In this document: piece by piece, positions 17,003 through 24,070 of the stretch
How positions within the stretch are numbered: position 1 is the stretch's first letter
Layout: each line of letters opens with the position of its first letter
Source of the DNA: Moraxella caviae
GTDB taxonomy: Bacteria > Pseudomonadota > Gammaproteobacteria > Pseudomonadales > Moraxellaceae
Reading direction: 5' to 3'
Assembly: GCF_002014985.1 (NCBI RefSeq)
Contig: NZ_MUXU01000086.1
Span: 1 to 30,544, forward strand
Length of the DNA stretch: 30,544 nt
The notes under the pieces: generated by a model
What the model was told of the DNA's origin: nothing
What the model saw: only the letters and a program-made list of their open reading frames with translations
Databases searched by the model: none
Program-made: the position numbers and the translations under genes

Positions 17003-17210
17003 GATTACTAAGCCTTATCTTATGTTTGTTGGCAATTTGGTAGTGTCCGAATTCGGACACTGTGTGTTTTCGCTTTCGCTAGGTGCTGCTTTTTTTAAAT
17101 GGAGCAGCGAACCATTAAGAGTAATGAAAAATATCGTTGTTGAATTAAAGCTACTCGATAAGCACCCCCTTAGCCGATAGCGTACCCTTGACCATCAGCG
17201 ACTTAAATTC
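17003..17210. other. 208-bp gap between virB10 and virB11
   Basis: A long gap inside an otherwise tightly packed operon. It holds one perfect 20-bp copy of the dispersed palindrome (17042-17061) and no convincing gene; a 14-codon minus-strand ORF (starting MVKGTL) is too weak to call. The palindrome could be read as VSEFGH in one minus-strand frame, as in the coding copies, so a decayed small gene is possible. Confidence 0.5.
17042..17061. repeat. Dispersed palindrome, perfect 20-bp intergenic copy
   Basis: AGTGTCCGAATTCGGACACT, perfect over 20 bases, in the virB10-virB11 gap. With 18846-18865, it is the longest perfect version and so the best guide to the consensus. Confidence 0.9.
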
Positions 17211-18761
17211 TTAACGGCGCTTCTTGACTTCATAGACATCCCCAAAGTCCATGTCACGAGCAACCATAATATTAATGATTGAGCCTTGATTGATCGTGGC
17301 GGTAGGCGGAATATTGATCGTGCCTTTCAACGCTTCTTCAGCCATGCTGCTGGCGGTGTTAGAAGTATTGTTGATCGTTGTGTTGTTGTTGCCACTGTCA
17401 TTATTTTCTTCAAGACGGCTTGTGCCAATCGTGATAGCATCTTGAATCATGCTAAGCATGATTGCGCCACCAAATCGTTTCCAAAAATGGTTTTTGACTT
17501 TGGCATTCACGCCCATTTCACCCAACTGGCCTGTAGCAGGGCTATCAAGATTGATGGTTACGCCCTTTGGTGTTTCTGCTCGTGTCCATAGGATCGCAAC
17601 ACGGCTTTGACCTTGGCTGATTTGTACATTTTGCTCGCCAAATACTTTTGTACCACGCTCAAGCACAACGGTTTTACCGTTTGAGCTGTACACATCACGG
17701 CTGATACGGCAAGTAGTAAAGCCTTGGTGCGTGCTGACAATCTTAGTTTCCAGCACACATGGGATGGTTGCGCCACGCAATAGCTGATAATTACTAGACC
17801 CACGGCGCTGTGCTGATGCACTGGCCAAGACAGTTGGGTTCAGATTACCGCCCACACGACTTTCGCCATTGCCAGCGTTGCCATTACTATCTGCGTTATT
17901 AGCTGATACACGGCGAATGGCTGATACATCAAGCAGTACAGGGGTTGTTGAGCCTTTGAGCGGCGGCTCTTGATACTCAACGATAGTTTGTGGCACTGAT
18001 GCTGTAGTATCTGCTTCTACCGCTGAAGCTGGTGCTGACATATCAGGGATGACCGCAGGTGCTGGGTAATCGACACCAGCCACCCAGCTATCTGATGATC
18101 TAGCACTATTTGCCACTGGCACATAAGGTTCAGCTGCTGGCATCGGTGCTGGCTCATAAGCCAAATTCGGTGTTGAAGCTGGTACAGCTGGTGTTGTCGT
18201 ATCGGCAACATCGGTACGCTCTTCAATCACCAAATCGCCGTTTTGCATCGATGCTGGCGGCGGTAGCATGGCCGCTTGGTCAGCAGCAATATTAACCGTT
18301 TCACCGTTGGCGATATTCTTTTGCTCTTGGGCTGCTTTTTCGGCTTGTGCTACTCGCTCTGCTTCTTTAGCATCACTGTATTTGCCAACAGAAATACCCA
18401 CACCTACCAAAGCCACCAGTGAGCCAGCAACAGCCATAGCGGCTAGTTGCAGCTTTTTCTTGTTGCCGCCTTCTCGGCCTGTGGTGTTAGCAGATGGCAT
18501 TTCATCCGCCGCTTCGCTAACAGTTTCTTCATCAATGGCTTTTTGGGTGCTTTCATCGGTGACGGTTTCATCCGCCAGCGGTGCTTCATGGTTTTCATTG
18601 GCATCACCAGTATCAGGTTCAATGATATTTTCTTCAGCAGCCTGTGCAGCCGCTTGCTCAACTGCTTGTGCTTTTTGTACTTCAGATTCCAAATCATTCA
18701 AATCAAAGCCATCATTGGCGTTGATGTCGTCTTGGAAGTCATCATGGTTGCGGTCAGTCAT
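17211..18761 (-). CDS. virB10: T4SS core protein VirB10
   Basis: The inner-membrane protein that spans the periplasm and lines the outer-membrane channel; 516 residues. An acidic cytosolic N-terminus of about 100 residues precedes a membrane helix at about 104-125 (LQLAAMAVAGSLVALVGVGI). A Pro- and Ala-rich periplasmic linker is followed by the TrbI/VirB10 beta-barrel domain: LLRGATIPCVLETKIVS, GFTTCRISRDVYS, LERGTKVFGE and GQLGEMGV...FWKRFGGA. The start ATG has AAGGA 7 bases upstream. It follows a 79-residue gene after virB9. Confidence 0.95.
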   Translation of the reverse strand: MTDRNHDDFQDDINANDGFDLNDLESEVQKAQAVEQAAAQAAEENIIEPDTGDANENHEAPLADETVTDESTQKAIDEETVSEAADEMPSANTTGREGGNKKKLQLAAMAVAGSLVALVGVGISVGKYSDAKEAERVAQAEKAAQEQKNIANGETVNIAADQAAMLPPPASMQNGDLVIEERTDVADTTTPAVPASTPNLAYEPAPMPAAEPYVPVANSARSSDSWVAGVDYPAPAVIPDMSAPASAVEADTTASVPQTIVEYQEPPLKGSTTPVLLDVSAIRRVSANNADSNGNAGNGESRVGGNLNPTVLASASAQRRGSSNYQLLRGATIPCVLETKIVSTHQGFTTCRISRDVYSSNGKTVVLERGTKVFGEQNVQISQGQSRVAILWTRAETPKGVTINLDSPATGQLGEMGVNAKVKNHFWKRFGGAIMLSMIQDAITIGTSRLEENNDSGNNNTTINNTSNTASSMAEEALKGTINIPPTATINQGSIINIMVARDMDFGDVYEVKKRR

Positions 18762-18771
18762 GGCTTAGTCC

Positions 18772-19011
18772 TTATTGGTTGATTTGTTGTGCTTTGTCGT
18801 CACAGCTTTCACAGCGTGGCGGCTCTTCTAAGTGATTTGGATTTGAGTGTCCGAATTCGGACACTTGCATAGCTGACTCGTCTGCTTGCTGTTGTAGATC
18901 CAAATCGTGATTTCCCGCTTCAGTTTGGCTGCTTGTACGCATTGCAGCTGCCACATTAGCATTTAATTCACGCATAACTGACCGTTTGATTACGCCATTA
19001 AAATTACTCAT
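18772..19011 (-). CDS. Small hypothetical protein with in-frame palindrome (79 aa)
   Basis: An unrecognised soluble protein between virB9 and virB10. It starts 10 bp after the virB9 stop with AAGGGG upstream, and ends 10 bp before virB10. The C-terminal third holds two cysteines in a CESC pair (PRCESCDD) that could bind metal. A perfect 20-bp copy of the dispersed palindrome (18846-18865) lies in the reading frame and encodes VSEFGH in an apparently disordered segment. No function is assigned. It might be a regulator or assembly factor of the core complex, given its place. Confidence 0.65.
   Translation of the reverse strand: MSNFNGVIKRSVMRELNANVAAAMRTSSQTEAGNHDLDLQQQADESAMQVSEFGHSNPNHLEEPPRCESCDDKAQQINQ
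18846..18865. repeat. Dispersed palindrome, perfect 20-bp copy inside a gene
   Basis: The same 20 bases as 17042-17061, here in frame in the 79-residue gene between virB9 and virB10, encoding VSEFGH. Confidence 0.9.
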
Positions 19012-19021
19012 AATTCACCCC

Positions 19022-19840
19022 TTATCTATCAACACGCACAAAGTCGTGTTGGCTAGTATTAGTCTCGTTAAATGCTGGCGTTTGCACAGTTAAGTTCGCT
19101 ACATCACCGACTTGGCGACCAAAGCGCAAGCGATAGACAGGGCTGACTTCTTGTAATACGACTGTGTCATTTTCGATATGCTGATTGACGATCATTTCAC
19201 TGTTATCAGGTAGCACACGATAAATCGCTGGCAAGTCACCGCCGTGGTTAAAGCGCATATAAGTGAATCGGCCATCATTCCACACATTTGTTGGCTTCAG
19301 GGCTTTAGCGCCTTTGTAGCGGTAATCCATGTTGTATTTGGCATCGATCCACACAGTTTGACCTTCAGCAGTCACACCCACTTGCTGTAGCGTGGCTGGC
19401 ATGGTGTTTTGAGCTGGTTTTGCAGTTGCTTCTTCAGCAACTTCAGGATAAATAAAGCGTGCGATATAAGTTGGCGCTGCGTGTTCTACATTGCGCAAAT
19501 CAAACGCATAGGTACGGCGATTGGTCACAAGCACAATATTGGTATCAGGCTGTGCTTTGATCGGTTTGAAAATAATGTTATTACCCTTGACCGCCAGCGA
19601 CCAGCTTTCAGCATCGCCCATACCTAGGGCAGACACTTCATCATCGACCGATTCGCCATTTTCTAGCTGAATCAGTGATGCCTTGCCGATGTGTGTATTG
19701 ATGGTATAAACATCGTTTTCGTTATAATTAAAATACTGCACACGAGTATCAGCACCCATGACAGTGCCAAACTGTTCAGCATGGGCTGTGGTCATAGCTG
19801 CAATAGCAGCCAAGGCAGTGGCTAATAATGCTTTTTTCAT
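19022..19840 (-). CDS. virB9: T4SS outer-membrane core protein VirB9
   Basis: A periplasmic/outer-membrane subunit that forms the core complex with VirB7 and VirB10; 272 residues, a normal length. A signal peptide ends at AHA, about residue 21. The N-terminal domain includes INTHIGKASLIQLE and the WSLAVKGNNIIFKPI segment. The C-terminal domain includes YRYKG...P--VWNDGRFTYMRF, typical of the VirB9/TrbG/CagX family. It lies directly after virB8; the ATG at 19840 overlaps or abuts the end of that gene. Confidence 0.93.
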   Translation of the reverse strand: MKKALLATALAAIAAMTTAHAEQFGTVMGADTRVQYFNYNENDVYTINTHIGKASLIQLENGESVDDEVSALGMGDAESWSLAVKGNNIIFKPIKAQPDTNIVLVTNRRTYAFDLRNVEHAAPTYIARFIYPEVAEEATAKPAQNTMPATLQQVGVTAEGQTVWIDAKYNMDYRYKGAKALKPTNVWNDGRFTYMRFNHGGDLPAIYRVLPDNSEMIVNQHIENDTVVLQEVSPVYRLRFGRQVGDVANLTVQTPAFNETNTSQHDFVRVDR

Positions 19841-19841
19841 C

Positions 19842-20732
19842 TTATTGTCCTTGTGTTGCTGCTTCTACAGGGGTTTCTACTGGAACTGGTGCAGCAACGA
19901 CTGGCTGAACTGGTGCAACAGCAGCAATTTGAGTATTTTCGACAGCTGGAATTTCAGTATTGCCAGCAGCGGTAAAGTCATCAACACGATAAGTCTTAAC
20001 AGTGAAGCCAAATGGGTTCACAAGGCGCACATCATCGACAGCTGGTACATTGACATACTCATAGCCAATGGTTGCCATGTGGTTAGTTACGATTGGCGCT
20101 GGATTCATACGCTGATTCTGCACATCCCAGCTACCGCCATTGGTTGGCACGATTGACTTGGTAAAGCGCACCTGAATCAAGCCTTTGTCATCAATGATTG
20201 ATGTGTTAGTGATTTTGATTTCGACACGCTGATTTTCCTTATAAATCTTGTGCGGCGCATCAGGGCGAGCAAACTTAGTATTGATTTGATTCTGCATATT
20301 ACTATCAGAAAACAGCATGGCCTGGTTGATTTGCTCTTGAATGGTGTACCAGTCATAGCCTTCACGCAGCTTCACATACATGGCCGAGAAGTATTTGGCG
20401 GTCTGTTCATCAGCAGTGGTGCTTTGGGTGTCTAGCATGGTGACGATGTCAGTTGCGCCAGTGTTGTTATCAACACGGATCACATAAGGGCGTACTTCTT
20501 TTAGCGGTGTCAGTAGCATCAATGCCACAGCAGATGTACACGCCACGCCACACGCACCAGCGGCGACTTTCCACGCTAGGCTTTTTGATTTTTCAATATC
20601 GCCGATGCGTGCTTTTTCAAACTCTTTGGACGCATTGATAAAGTCATGACTTGCTTGGGTTGGCGTTACCTTTTTTGGCTTGGCAACTTTAGCTGTTTTT
20701 TCAGCTTTGGGTTTTTTCTTAAAAAGACTCAT
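19842..20732 (-). CDS. virB8: T4SS inner-membrane protein VirB8
   Basis: A bitopic inner-membrane scaffold protein; 296 residues. A basic cytosolic N-terminus precedes one membrane helix at about 52-74 (LAWKVAAGACGVACTSAVAL). A periplasmic NTF2-like VirB8 domain follows, with PYVIRVDNNTG, YDWYTIQEQ and VRFTKSIV. The tail is Pro/Val/Ala-rich. The start has a GGAGCTCC-like purine run upstream. It lies 9 bp after virB7 and immediately before virB9, the canonical order. Confidence 0.93.
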   Translation of the reverse strand: MSLFKKKPKAEKTAKVAKPKKVTPTQASHDFINASKEFEKARIGDIEKSKSLAWKVAAGACGVACTSAVALMLLTPLKEVRPYVIRVDNNTGATDIVTMLDTQSTTADEQTAKYFSAMYVKLREGYDWYTIQEQINQAMLFSDSNMQNQINTKFARPDAPHKIYKENQRVEIKITNTSIIDDKGLIQVRFTKSIVPTNGGSWDVQNQRMNPAPIVTNHMATIGYEYVNVPAVDDVRLVNPFGFTVKTYRVDDFTAAGNTEIPAVENTQIAAVAPVQPVVAAPVPVETPVEAATQGQ

Positions 20733-20741
20733 GGAGCTTCC

Positions 20742-20999
20742 TTATTGCACATCTGTGGGTTGATTGGATTCAAGTGCATCAGTCTGTCCGAATTCGGACA
20801 CTGGTTCTGCGAATTCGGCAGCCACTTCGGCGACTGCTTGCTCTACCACCGCTTTATAAAAGCGATCAGCGTCTGCTGGCACAAAGCCTTCTTGATTGAT
20901 CGCTTGCCAGCGACCGCTAGGCTGTGTTAGCTTGTGCTGGCTGACACAGCCAGCCAATACGATTGATGCCAAGACAGCGAGTAAAAGAGTTTGTTTCAT
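20742..20999 (-). CDS. virB7: VirB7-like lipoprotein
   Basis: An 85-residue lipoprotein. The signal peptide ends in the lipobox LAGC with Cys18. Its place before virB8 and virB9 identifies it as the VirB7 lipoprotein that anchors the outer-membrane ring. The C-terminal half is longer than classic VirB7 and acidic. It holds a perfect 16-bp copy of the dispersed palindrome (20785-20800), encoding VSEFGQ, and a decayed second copy at about 20807-20820 read as AEFAE. AAGGA lies 8 bases before the ATG, and another palindrome copy lies just upstream at 21015-21030. This is the first gene after the plus-strand island. Confidence 0.82.
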   Translation of the reverse strand: MKQTLLLAVLASIVLAGCVSQHKLTQPSGRWQAINQEGFVPADADRFYKAVVEQAVAEVAAEFAEPVSEFGQTDALESNQPTDVQ

Positions 21000-21014
21000 G
21001 ATTTACATCCTTAG

Positions 21015-21030
21015 TGTCCGAATTCGGACA
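21015..21030. repeat. Dispersed palindrome between virB7 and the toxin module
   Basis: A perfect TGTCCGAATTCGGACA directly upstream of the virB7 Shine-Dalgarno. It also lies about 30 bp before the divergent plus-strand promoter, so it could act as a shared operator or as an mRNA hairpin. It is one of about 14 copies in the window. Confidence 0.85.
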
Positions 21031-21058
21031 GTTGATTTAAACCGCTCAAAAGGCGTTT

Positions 21059-21088
21059 TTGTAAAAACTTATCAATCTGTGATATACT
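21059..21088 (+). promoter_or_regulatory. Promoter of the toxin-antitoxin pair
   Basis: A -35 TTGTAA (21059-21064) and a -10 TATACT (21083-21088) are separated by 18 bases, with the first gene's ATG about 39 bases further on. This is a near-consensus sigma-70 promoter. Confidence 0.65.
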
Positions 21089-21126
21089 GTAGCTGATAAT
21101 TCCAACCACCAAACAAGGGGGTATTT

Positions 21127-21489
21127 ATGCCAAACTACATGAATTTTTTGGGCGTACCCATCCAGCCAGCCAATCTATATCCTGTATTTGCTTTTTTGGA
21201 GTATGGACAGATTGACAAAGGTTATCTAGTTTCCCATCAAGTAAACGAGCCAAAAATCCAGCTAAAACAAACGCCCAAAAAGCGGTCATATGATTACTAT
21301 CTAAAAAGACTTGAGCAGGATTTTGACGCTCAAAAGCTTGGCTTTTTTGATGAAGATGAAATTTTGGCTGACTTTTCATACTATGACGATGAAATGGAAC
21401 ACAGACCTTTTGAATTACCAAAGACGCTGTACGACCTAGGTATGAGTTTTGACCCAAAACTTGCTGATATAATTTGTGATGACGAATAA
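21127..21489 (+). CDS. Putative antitoxin of a PIN-domain toxin
   Basis: A 120-residue acidic protein directly upstream of a VapC-like toxin and sharing its promoter. The ATG is preceded by AAGGGGG with a 5-base spacer. It does not look like a standard VapB: there is no AbrB, ribbon-helix-helix or Phd motif, and it is longer than usual. Residues about 68-95 are rich in Asp/Glu and aromatic residues (GFFDEDEILADFSYYDDEME) and could wrap the toxin. The first part is compact and hydrophobic. The antitoxin role is inferred only from gene order and spacing (5 bp gap). A different, non-antitoxin role cannot be excluded. Confidence 0.65.
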   Translation: MPNYMNFLGVPIQPANLYPVFAFLEYGQIDKGYLVSHQVNEPKIQLKQTPKKRSYDYYLKRLEQDFDAQKLGFFDEDEILADFSYYDDEMEHRPFELPKTLYDLGMSFDPKLADIICDDE

Positions 21490-21494
21490 TTTTC

Positions 21495-21914
21495 ATGTAT
21501 TTACTTGATACCAACATCGTTTCTGAAATCCGTAAAATCAGCAATGGCAAGGTCAATAAAGGGGTTGCTGATTGGTTTAAAGTCGCTGAAACTGATTCAC
21601 AGTTCATCAGCACCATCACGCTTTTTGAATTGCAAAAAGGCGTATTATTGGCAGCACATAACAATGACTTTGTAAAAGCCGATGCTTTACAATCTTGGCT
21701 TGATATAGTGCGTTTTAATTTCACCAGTAGAACCTTGCCAGTGAACAAAAAAGTTGCTTTACGCTGTGCTGCATTACACATTCCCAATCCTAGACCATCG
21801 TTTGATTCACTCATCGCCGCCACAGCATTAGCGCATGACTTAATACTGGTCACACGCAACACTAAAGACTTCCAAAACATTGACGGCTTACGCATCTTTA
21901 ACCCTTTTACCTAA
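21495..21914 (+). CDS. vapC: PIN-domain ribonuclease toxin (VapC/FitB family)
   Basis: A 139-residue PIN-domain protein. The four acidic metal-binding residues are present: Asp5 (MYLLDTNIVSE), Glu45 (TLFELQKGV), Asp104 (FDSLIAATAL) and Asp125 (TRNTKDFQ). VapC-family toxins cleave tRNA or rRNA and stabilise plasmids by killing or arresting cured cells. It is 5 bp after the putative antitoxin with a weak ribosome binding site, so it is probably coupled to it. A strong terminator follows at once. Confidence 0.9.
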   Translation: MYLLDTNIVSEIRKISNGKVNKGVADWFKVAETDSQFISTITLFELQKGVLLAAHNNDFVKADALQSWLDIVRFNFTSRTLPVNKKVALRCAALHIPNPRPSFDSLIAATALAHDLILVTRNTKDFQNIDGLRIFNPFT

Positions 21915-21937
21915 GTGTCCGAATCGGACGCTTTTTT
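21915..21937 (+). terminator. Rho-independent terminator after vapC, built on the dispersed palindrome
   Basis: GTGTCCGAATCGGACGC forms a GC-rich stem (one G-U pair) followed by seven T's. It begins at the base after the vapC stop. Here the dispersed palindrome clearly serves as a terminator stem. Confidence 0.8.
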
Positions 21938-21960
21938 TGTTTATCTAAAAATCAAGCTTT

Positions 21961-21989
21961 TTGCATTTTTAGCTTAAAAATGCTAAAAT
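21961..21989 (+). promoter_or_regulatory. Promoter with palindromic spacer, copy 1
   Basis: A -35 TTGCAT and a -10 TAAAAT are 17 bases apart. The spacer lies within the inverted repeat GCATTTTTA-GCT-TAAAAATGC (21963-21983), which looks like an operator. The segment 21963-22038 is repeated without change at 22471-22546. Confidence 0.6.
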
Positions 21990-22038
21990 ATAACTATCCA
22001 ATTTCTATCTTTAAGCCCCACCATATAAGGGATTGAGC
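21963..22038 (+). repeat. 76-bp promoter/leader direct repeat, copy 1
   Basis: Identical to 22471-22546 (offset 508). It carries the promoter, the operator-like hairpin and the ribosome binding site (AAGGG, 8 bases before ATG) of a small membrane protein gene. Similarity continues for a few codons into both genes (MAEK and MTDK). Confidence 0.92.
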
Positions 22039-22039
22039 C

Positions 22040-22306
22040 ATGGCAGAGAAACCAATTAAAGTTGTTGTTACCAATCATCCTGAATACGATGCTTTCAACT
22101 TTTTAGGTTGGATATTCTGCTTGGTTGTCATTCTCGGACTTCTTGGTTCTAAAAATATTTTCATTATTGTGGCAACAATAATTTGGTTTATCGCTTCCGT
22201 CTTTCTGAAATTTAAAAAAGACATTCCAATTAAAGAATCCTTTTTGCGACCAGCTGGATTCTTAGCTGTGATTTTCTTTATAGTTAAATACACTTTTTTT
22301 AACTAA
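22040..22306 (+). CDS. Small three-helix membrane protein, candidate exclusion/immunity factor
   Basis: An 88-residue protein with three predicted membrane helices (about 19-36, 39-56, 71-86), a short polar N-terminus and a basic loop (KFKKDIPIKE). Its stop is 13 bp from the stop of an orphan virB6-like tail on the opposite strand. It shares promoter, leader and topology with the gene at 22548-22805 but little sequence beyond the first four residues. I do not recognise a family. The position next to virB6 recalls exclusion proteins that act on VirB6/TraG-type mating-channel proteins. That role is inference. Confidence 0.6.
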   Translation: MAEKPIKVVVTNHPEYDAFNFLGWIFCLVVILGLLGSKNIFIIVATIIWFIASVFLKFKKDIPIKESFLRPAGFLAVIFFIVKYTFFN

Positions 22307-22319
22307 AAACATATTTAAA

Positions 22320-22451
22320 CTACTTCCCCTGACTTTCAGGCTTCATTTTGTTGCCGCCTTGCATTTTTGGCATCGACTTAGCAGCAGCTCTACCAGCACC
22401 AACCACACCGCTTGCAGCGTTCACTGATAAGATGACTCCGAGAGCCACACC
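22320..22451 (-). pseudogene. Orphan virB6 C-terminal tail
   Basis: An open frame of 43 codons bounded upstream by TAA, with no start of its own, ending in TAG at 22320. Its predicted peptide has GVALGVILSVNAASGVVG, then GRAAAKS and a Gly/Lys-rich end. This resembles the tail of the intact VirB6 here, which has GFSQVVRSTMGAAGKVS, then SRAAAKPSGG and ends in GKKVK. It sits where a virB6 3' end would be relative to the 22040-22306 gene, as in the intact pair. The homology is judged by eye. Confidence 0.55.
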
Positions 22452-22470
22452 TCTTTACATTTAATTTCGT

Positions 22471-22546
22471 GCATTTTTAGCTTAAAAATGCTAAAATATA
22501 ACTATCCAATTTCTATCTTTAAGCCCCACCATATAAGGGATTGAGC
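22471..22546 (+). repeat. 76-bp promoter/leader direct repeat, copy 2
   Basis: An exact copy of 21963-22038, including the inverted repeat GCATTTTTA-GCT-TAAAAATGC, the -10 TAAAAT and the Shine-Dalgarno. The -35 here reads GTGCAT. It drives the second small membrane protein gene. The orphan virB6 tail ends just to its left. Confidence 0.92.
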
Positions 22547-22547
22547 T

Positions 22548-22805
22548 ATGACAGACAAAAAAGTAAGTGGCTATTACATTACTGGCGCTGGATATTTTTA
22601 CCTAATTTTTGGCGGCGCCATCATGATTTTTGTGGTTTGTTCGATGCTGTACTATGTCGTTTCGCACAATGCCATGCAATTATCCACCGCCATCAAACTT
22701 CTGCTTATGGTTGTGTTTTTCACACTAGGAATTAAGCTTAATGTTAGTAAGTTGTTCAAAGCACTACTCATCATTGCATCCTTAACTTGTTTAATGCTTA
22801 TTTAA
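22548..22805 (+). CDS. Small three-helix membrane protein convergent with virB6
   Basis: An 85-residue protein with three predicted membrane helices (about 17-38, 47-61, 69-85). Its 3' end overlaps the 3' end of virB6 on the other strand by 8 bp. The ATG follows the same AAGGGATTGAGC leader as the 22040 gene. No family is recognised. The tail-to-tail overlap with virB6 suggests the pair is inherited as a unit, so an entry-exclusion or VirB6-specific immunity role is a reasonable guess. It could instead regulate virB6 by antisense transcription. Confidence 0.6.
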   Translation: MTDKKVSGYYITGAGYFYLIFGGAIMIFVVCSMLYYVVSHNAMQLSTAIKLLLMVVFFTLGIKLNVSKLFKALLIIASLTCLMLI

Positions 22806-23958
22806 CTTTTTTGCCAGCCGCTTCACCTGTCATTGAACCGCCGCTTGGCTTTGCGGCTGCTCTTGATTGGATGGCGGCTGACACTTTACCAGCTGCGCCC
22901 ATTGTTGAACGAACCACTTGACTAAACCCACCAGCAGCCAAACCGCCAAATAGTTGTGAAGTCAATGAAGGAATTTGCACAATCACAACCGTGAACACGA
23001 CAAACATACATACCACATACAGCTGAGAACTAAAATTCATCGTGATATTTGCAGCAGCGGCTGCCATATCACCACCAACAGCATTCGGGATTGCTGCGGC
23101 TGCATTTTCAAGTTGTGTATCCAACTGCTTACCAATATAACTTACTGCCATTTGTACGGTAATCATAACTATCAAGAAATAAAATCCGTAATTAAGAACA
23201 GAACCAATCCAGTTGGTGAAATAAGTTCTTGTTGCAGGGAATAAACCGAAGGCAAAAAATATCGGGCCGATACCAGCTAGAATAGATAGCAGGACTTGTG
23301 CAACTAACATAAATGCAAATGCAACACCAATAAAAATACCGCCAGCCACCCATAGAAATGCAATATTAAACAGCGCTAGAATTTTTTGTTGCATACCGCC
23401 AAAAATCGCTTCCATAGCGCCAGCTGTCAGCCCTGAAACTGCATCACCTACCGCACCAGCTGCATCCGACATCATCCCCCAAACCCCTTGTGATTCTGTA
23501 TCAGCGGCGGCTGGGTCAGAAACTTCACCCATTGAAGCCATATCAGCGCCAGTTTGCGCTGCCACACTGGATGCGTGCCAAATTGTTTCCGTCATTTCAA
23601 GCAGCTTTTGATACACCCCATCCAGTGAACCAGCATCCGCTGTATCACCACCATAAGCCTGTATCAAGCCTGTACCTAAATCATTAACTGCTGGCATGAC
23701 AACAGAAGTGTAAGTTCCCATATTCATACCCAAGCCCAGCACCAAACCCCAAGCGACAATGCGCTTCATTAGGTCAATAAATGTACCTTGGATACTGGAT
23801 TCATTTTCCCAATATGACCAAATTACGAACATACAGTACACAATGAAAATTGCCTGTGCGGCTGGCATGATCAAATCCACAACATTGGTTAAATTATCAG
23901 CAATCGTTTGTGATTCATCTTTGATTGTTGTAAAAATACTTTTAAAAAATTCAGCCAT
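22798..23958 (-). CDS. virB6: T4SS polytopic inner-membrane protein VirB6
   Basis: A 386-residue polytopic protein of the VirB6/TrbL family that forms part of the inner-membrane channel. The start chosen is ATG at 23958, with AAGG 8 bases upstream; an upstream in-frame ATG at 24009 lacks a ribosome site. There are several hydrophobic helices (AIFIVYCMFVIWSYW, FLWVAGGIFIGVAFAFMLVA, LLSILAGIGPIFFAFGLFP, YGFYFLIVMITVQMAV, LYVVCMFVVFTVVIV). GIGPIFFAFGLFPATR is typical of the family. The C-terminal tail is Ala/Gly/Lys-rich and overlaps a convergent small gene by 8 bp. A second tail-like relic lies beyond that gene. Confidence 0.92.
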   Translation of the reverse strand: MAEFFKSIFTTIKDESQTIADNLTNVVDLIMPAAQAIFIVYCMFVIWSYWENESSIQGTFIDLMKRIVAWGLVLGLGMNMGTYTSVVMPAVNDLGTGLIQAYGGDTADAGSLDGVYQKLLEMTETIWHASSVAAQTGADMASMGEVSDPAAADTESQGVWGMMSDAAGAVGDAVSGLTAGAMEAIFGGMQQKILALFNIAFLWVAGGIFIGVAFAFMLVAQVLLSILAGIGPIFFAFGLFPATRTYFTNWIGSVLNYGFYFLIVMITVQMAVSYIGKQLDTQLENAAAAIPNAVGGDMAAAAANITMNFSSQLYVVCMFVVFTVVIVQIPSLTSQLFGGLAAGGFSQVVRSTMGAAGKVSAAIQSRAAAKPSGGSMTGEAAGKKVK

Positions 23959-24045
23959 GACTTTGACCTTAATATCGTATTTAGTCGGTTCTTGGGGAAA
24001 CGCCCACATTTCAGCAAAGGCTTGTTAGCGAGCGTTTCAGTTTAG

Positions 24046-24061
24046 CGTCCGTATGCGGACA
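24046..24061. repeat. Dispersed palindrome variant between virB5 and virB6
   Basis: CGTCCGTATGCGGACA keeps the GTCCG/CGGAC arms but has a TATG centre. It occupies the 60-bp gap between virB5 and virB6. Confidence 0.65.
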
Positions 24062-24070
24062 TTTCACAAC

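Noticed and set aside
17160..17204. A 14-codon ORF in the virB10-virB11 gap
   Set aside because: Too short, without a convincing ribosome site, and no repeat or overlap supports it.
17286..18768. Plus-strand open frames opposite virB10
   Set aside because: Shadows of an Ala/Glu-rich gene; the compositions are unlike proteins and VirB10 is unambiguous.
21125..21895. A 256-codon minus-strand open frame across the toxin-antitoxin pair
   Set aside because: It is antisense to two well-supported genes with a clear promoter, ribosome site and terminator. Its translation has no recognisable domain.
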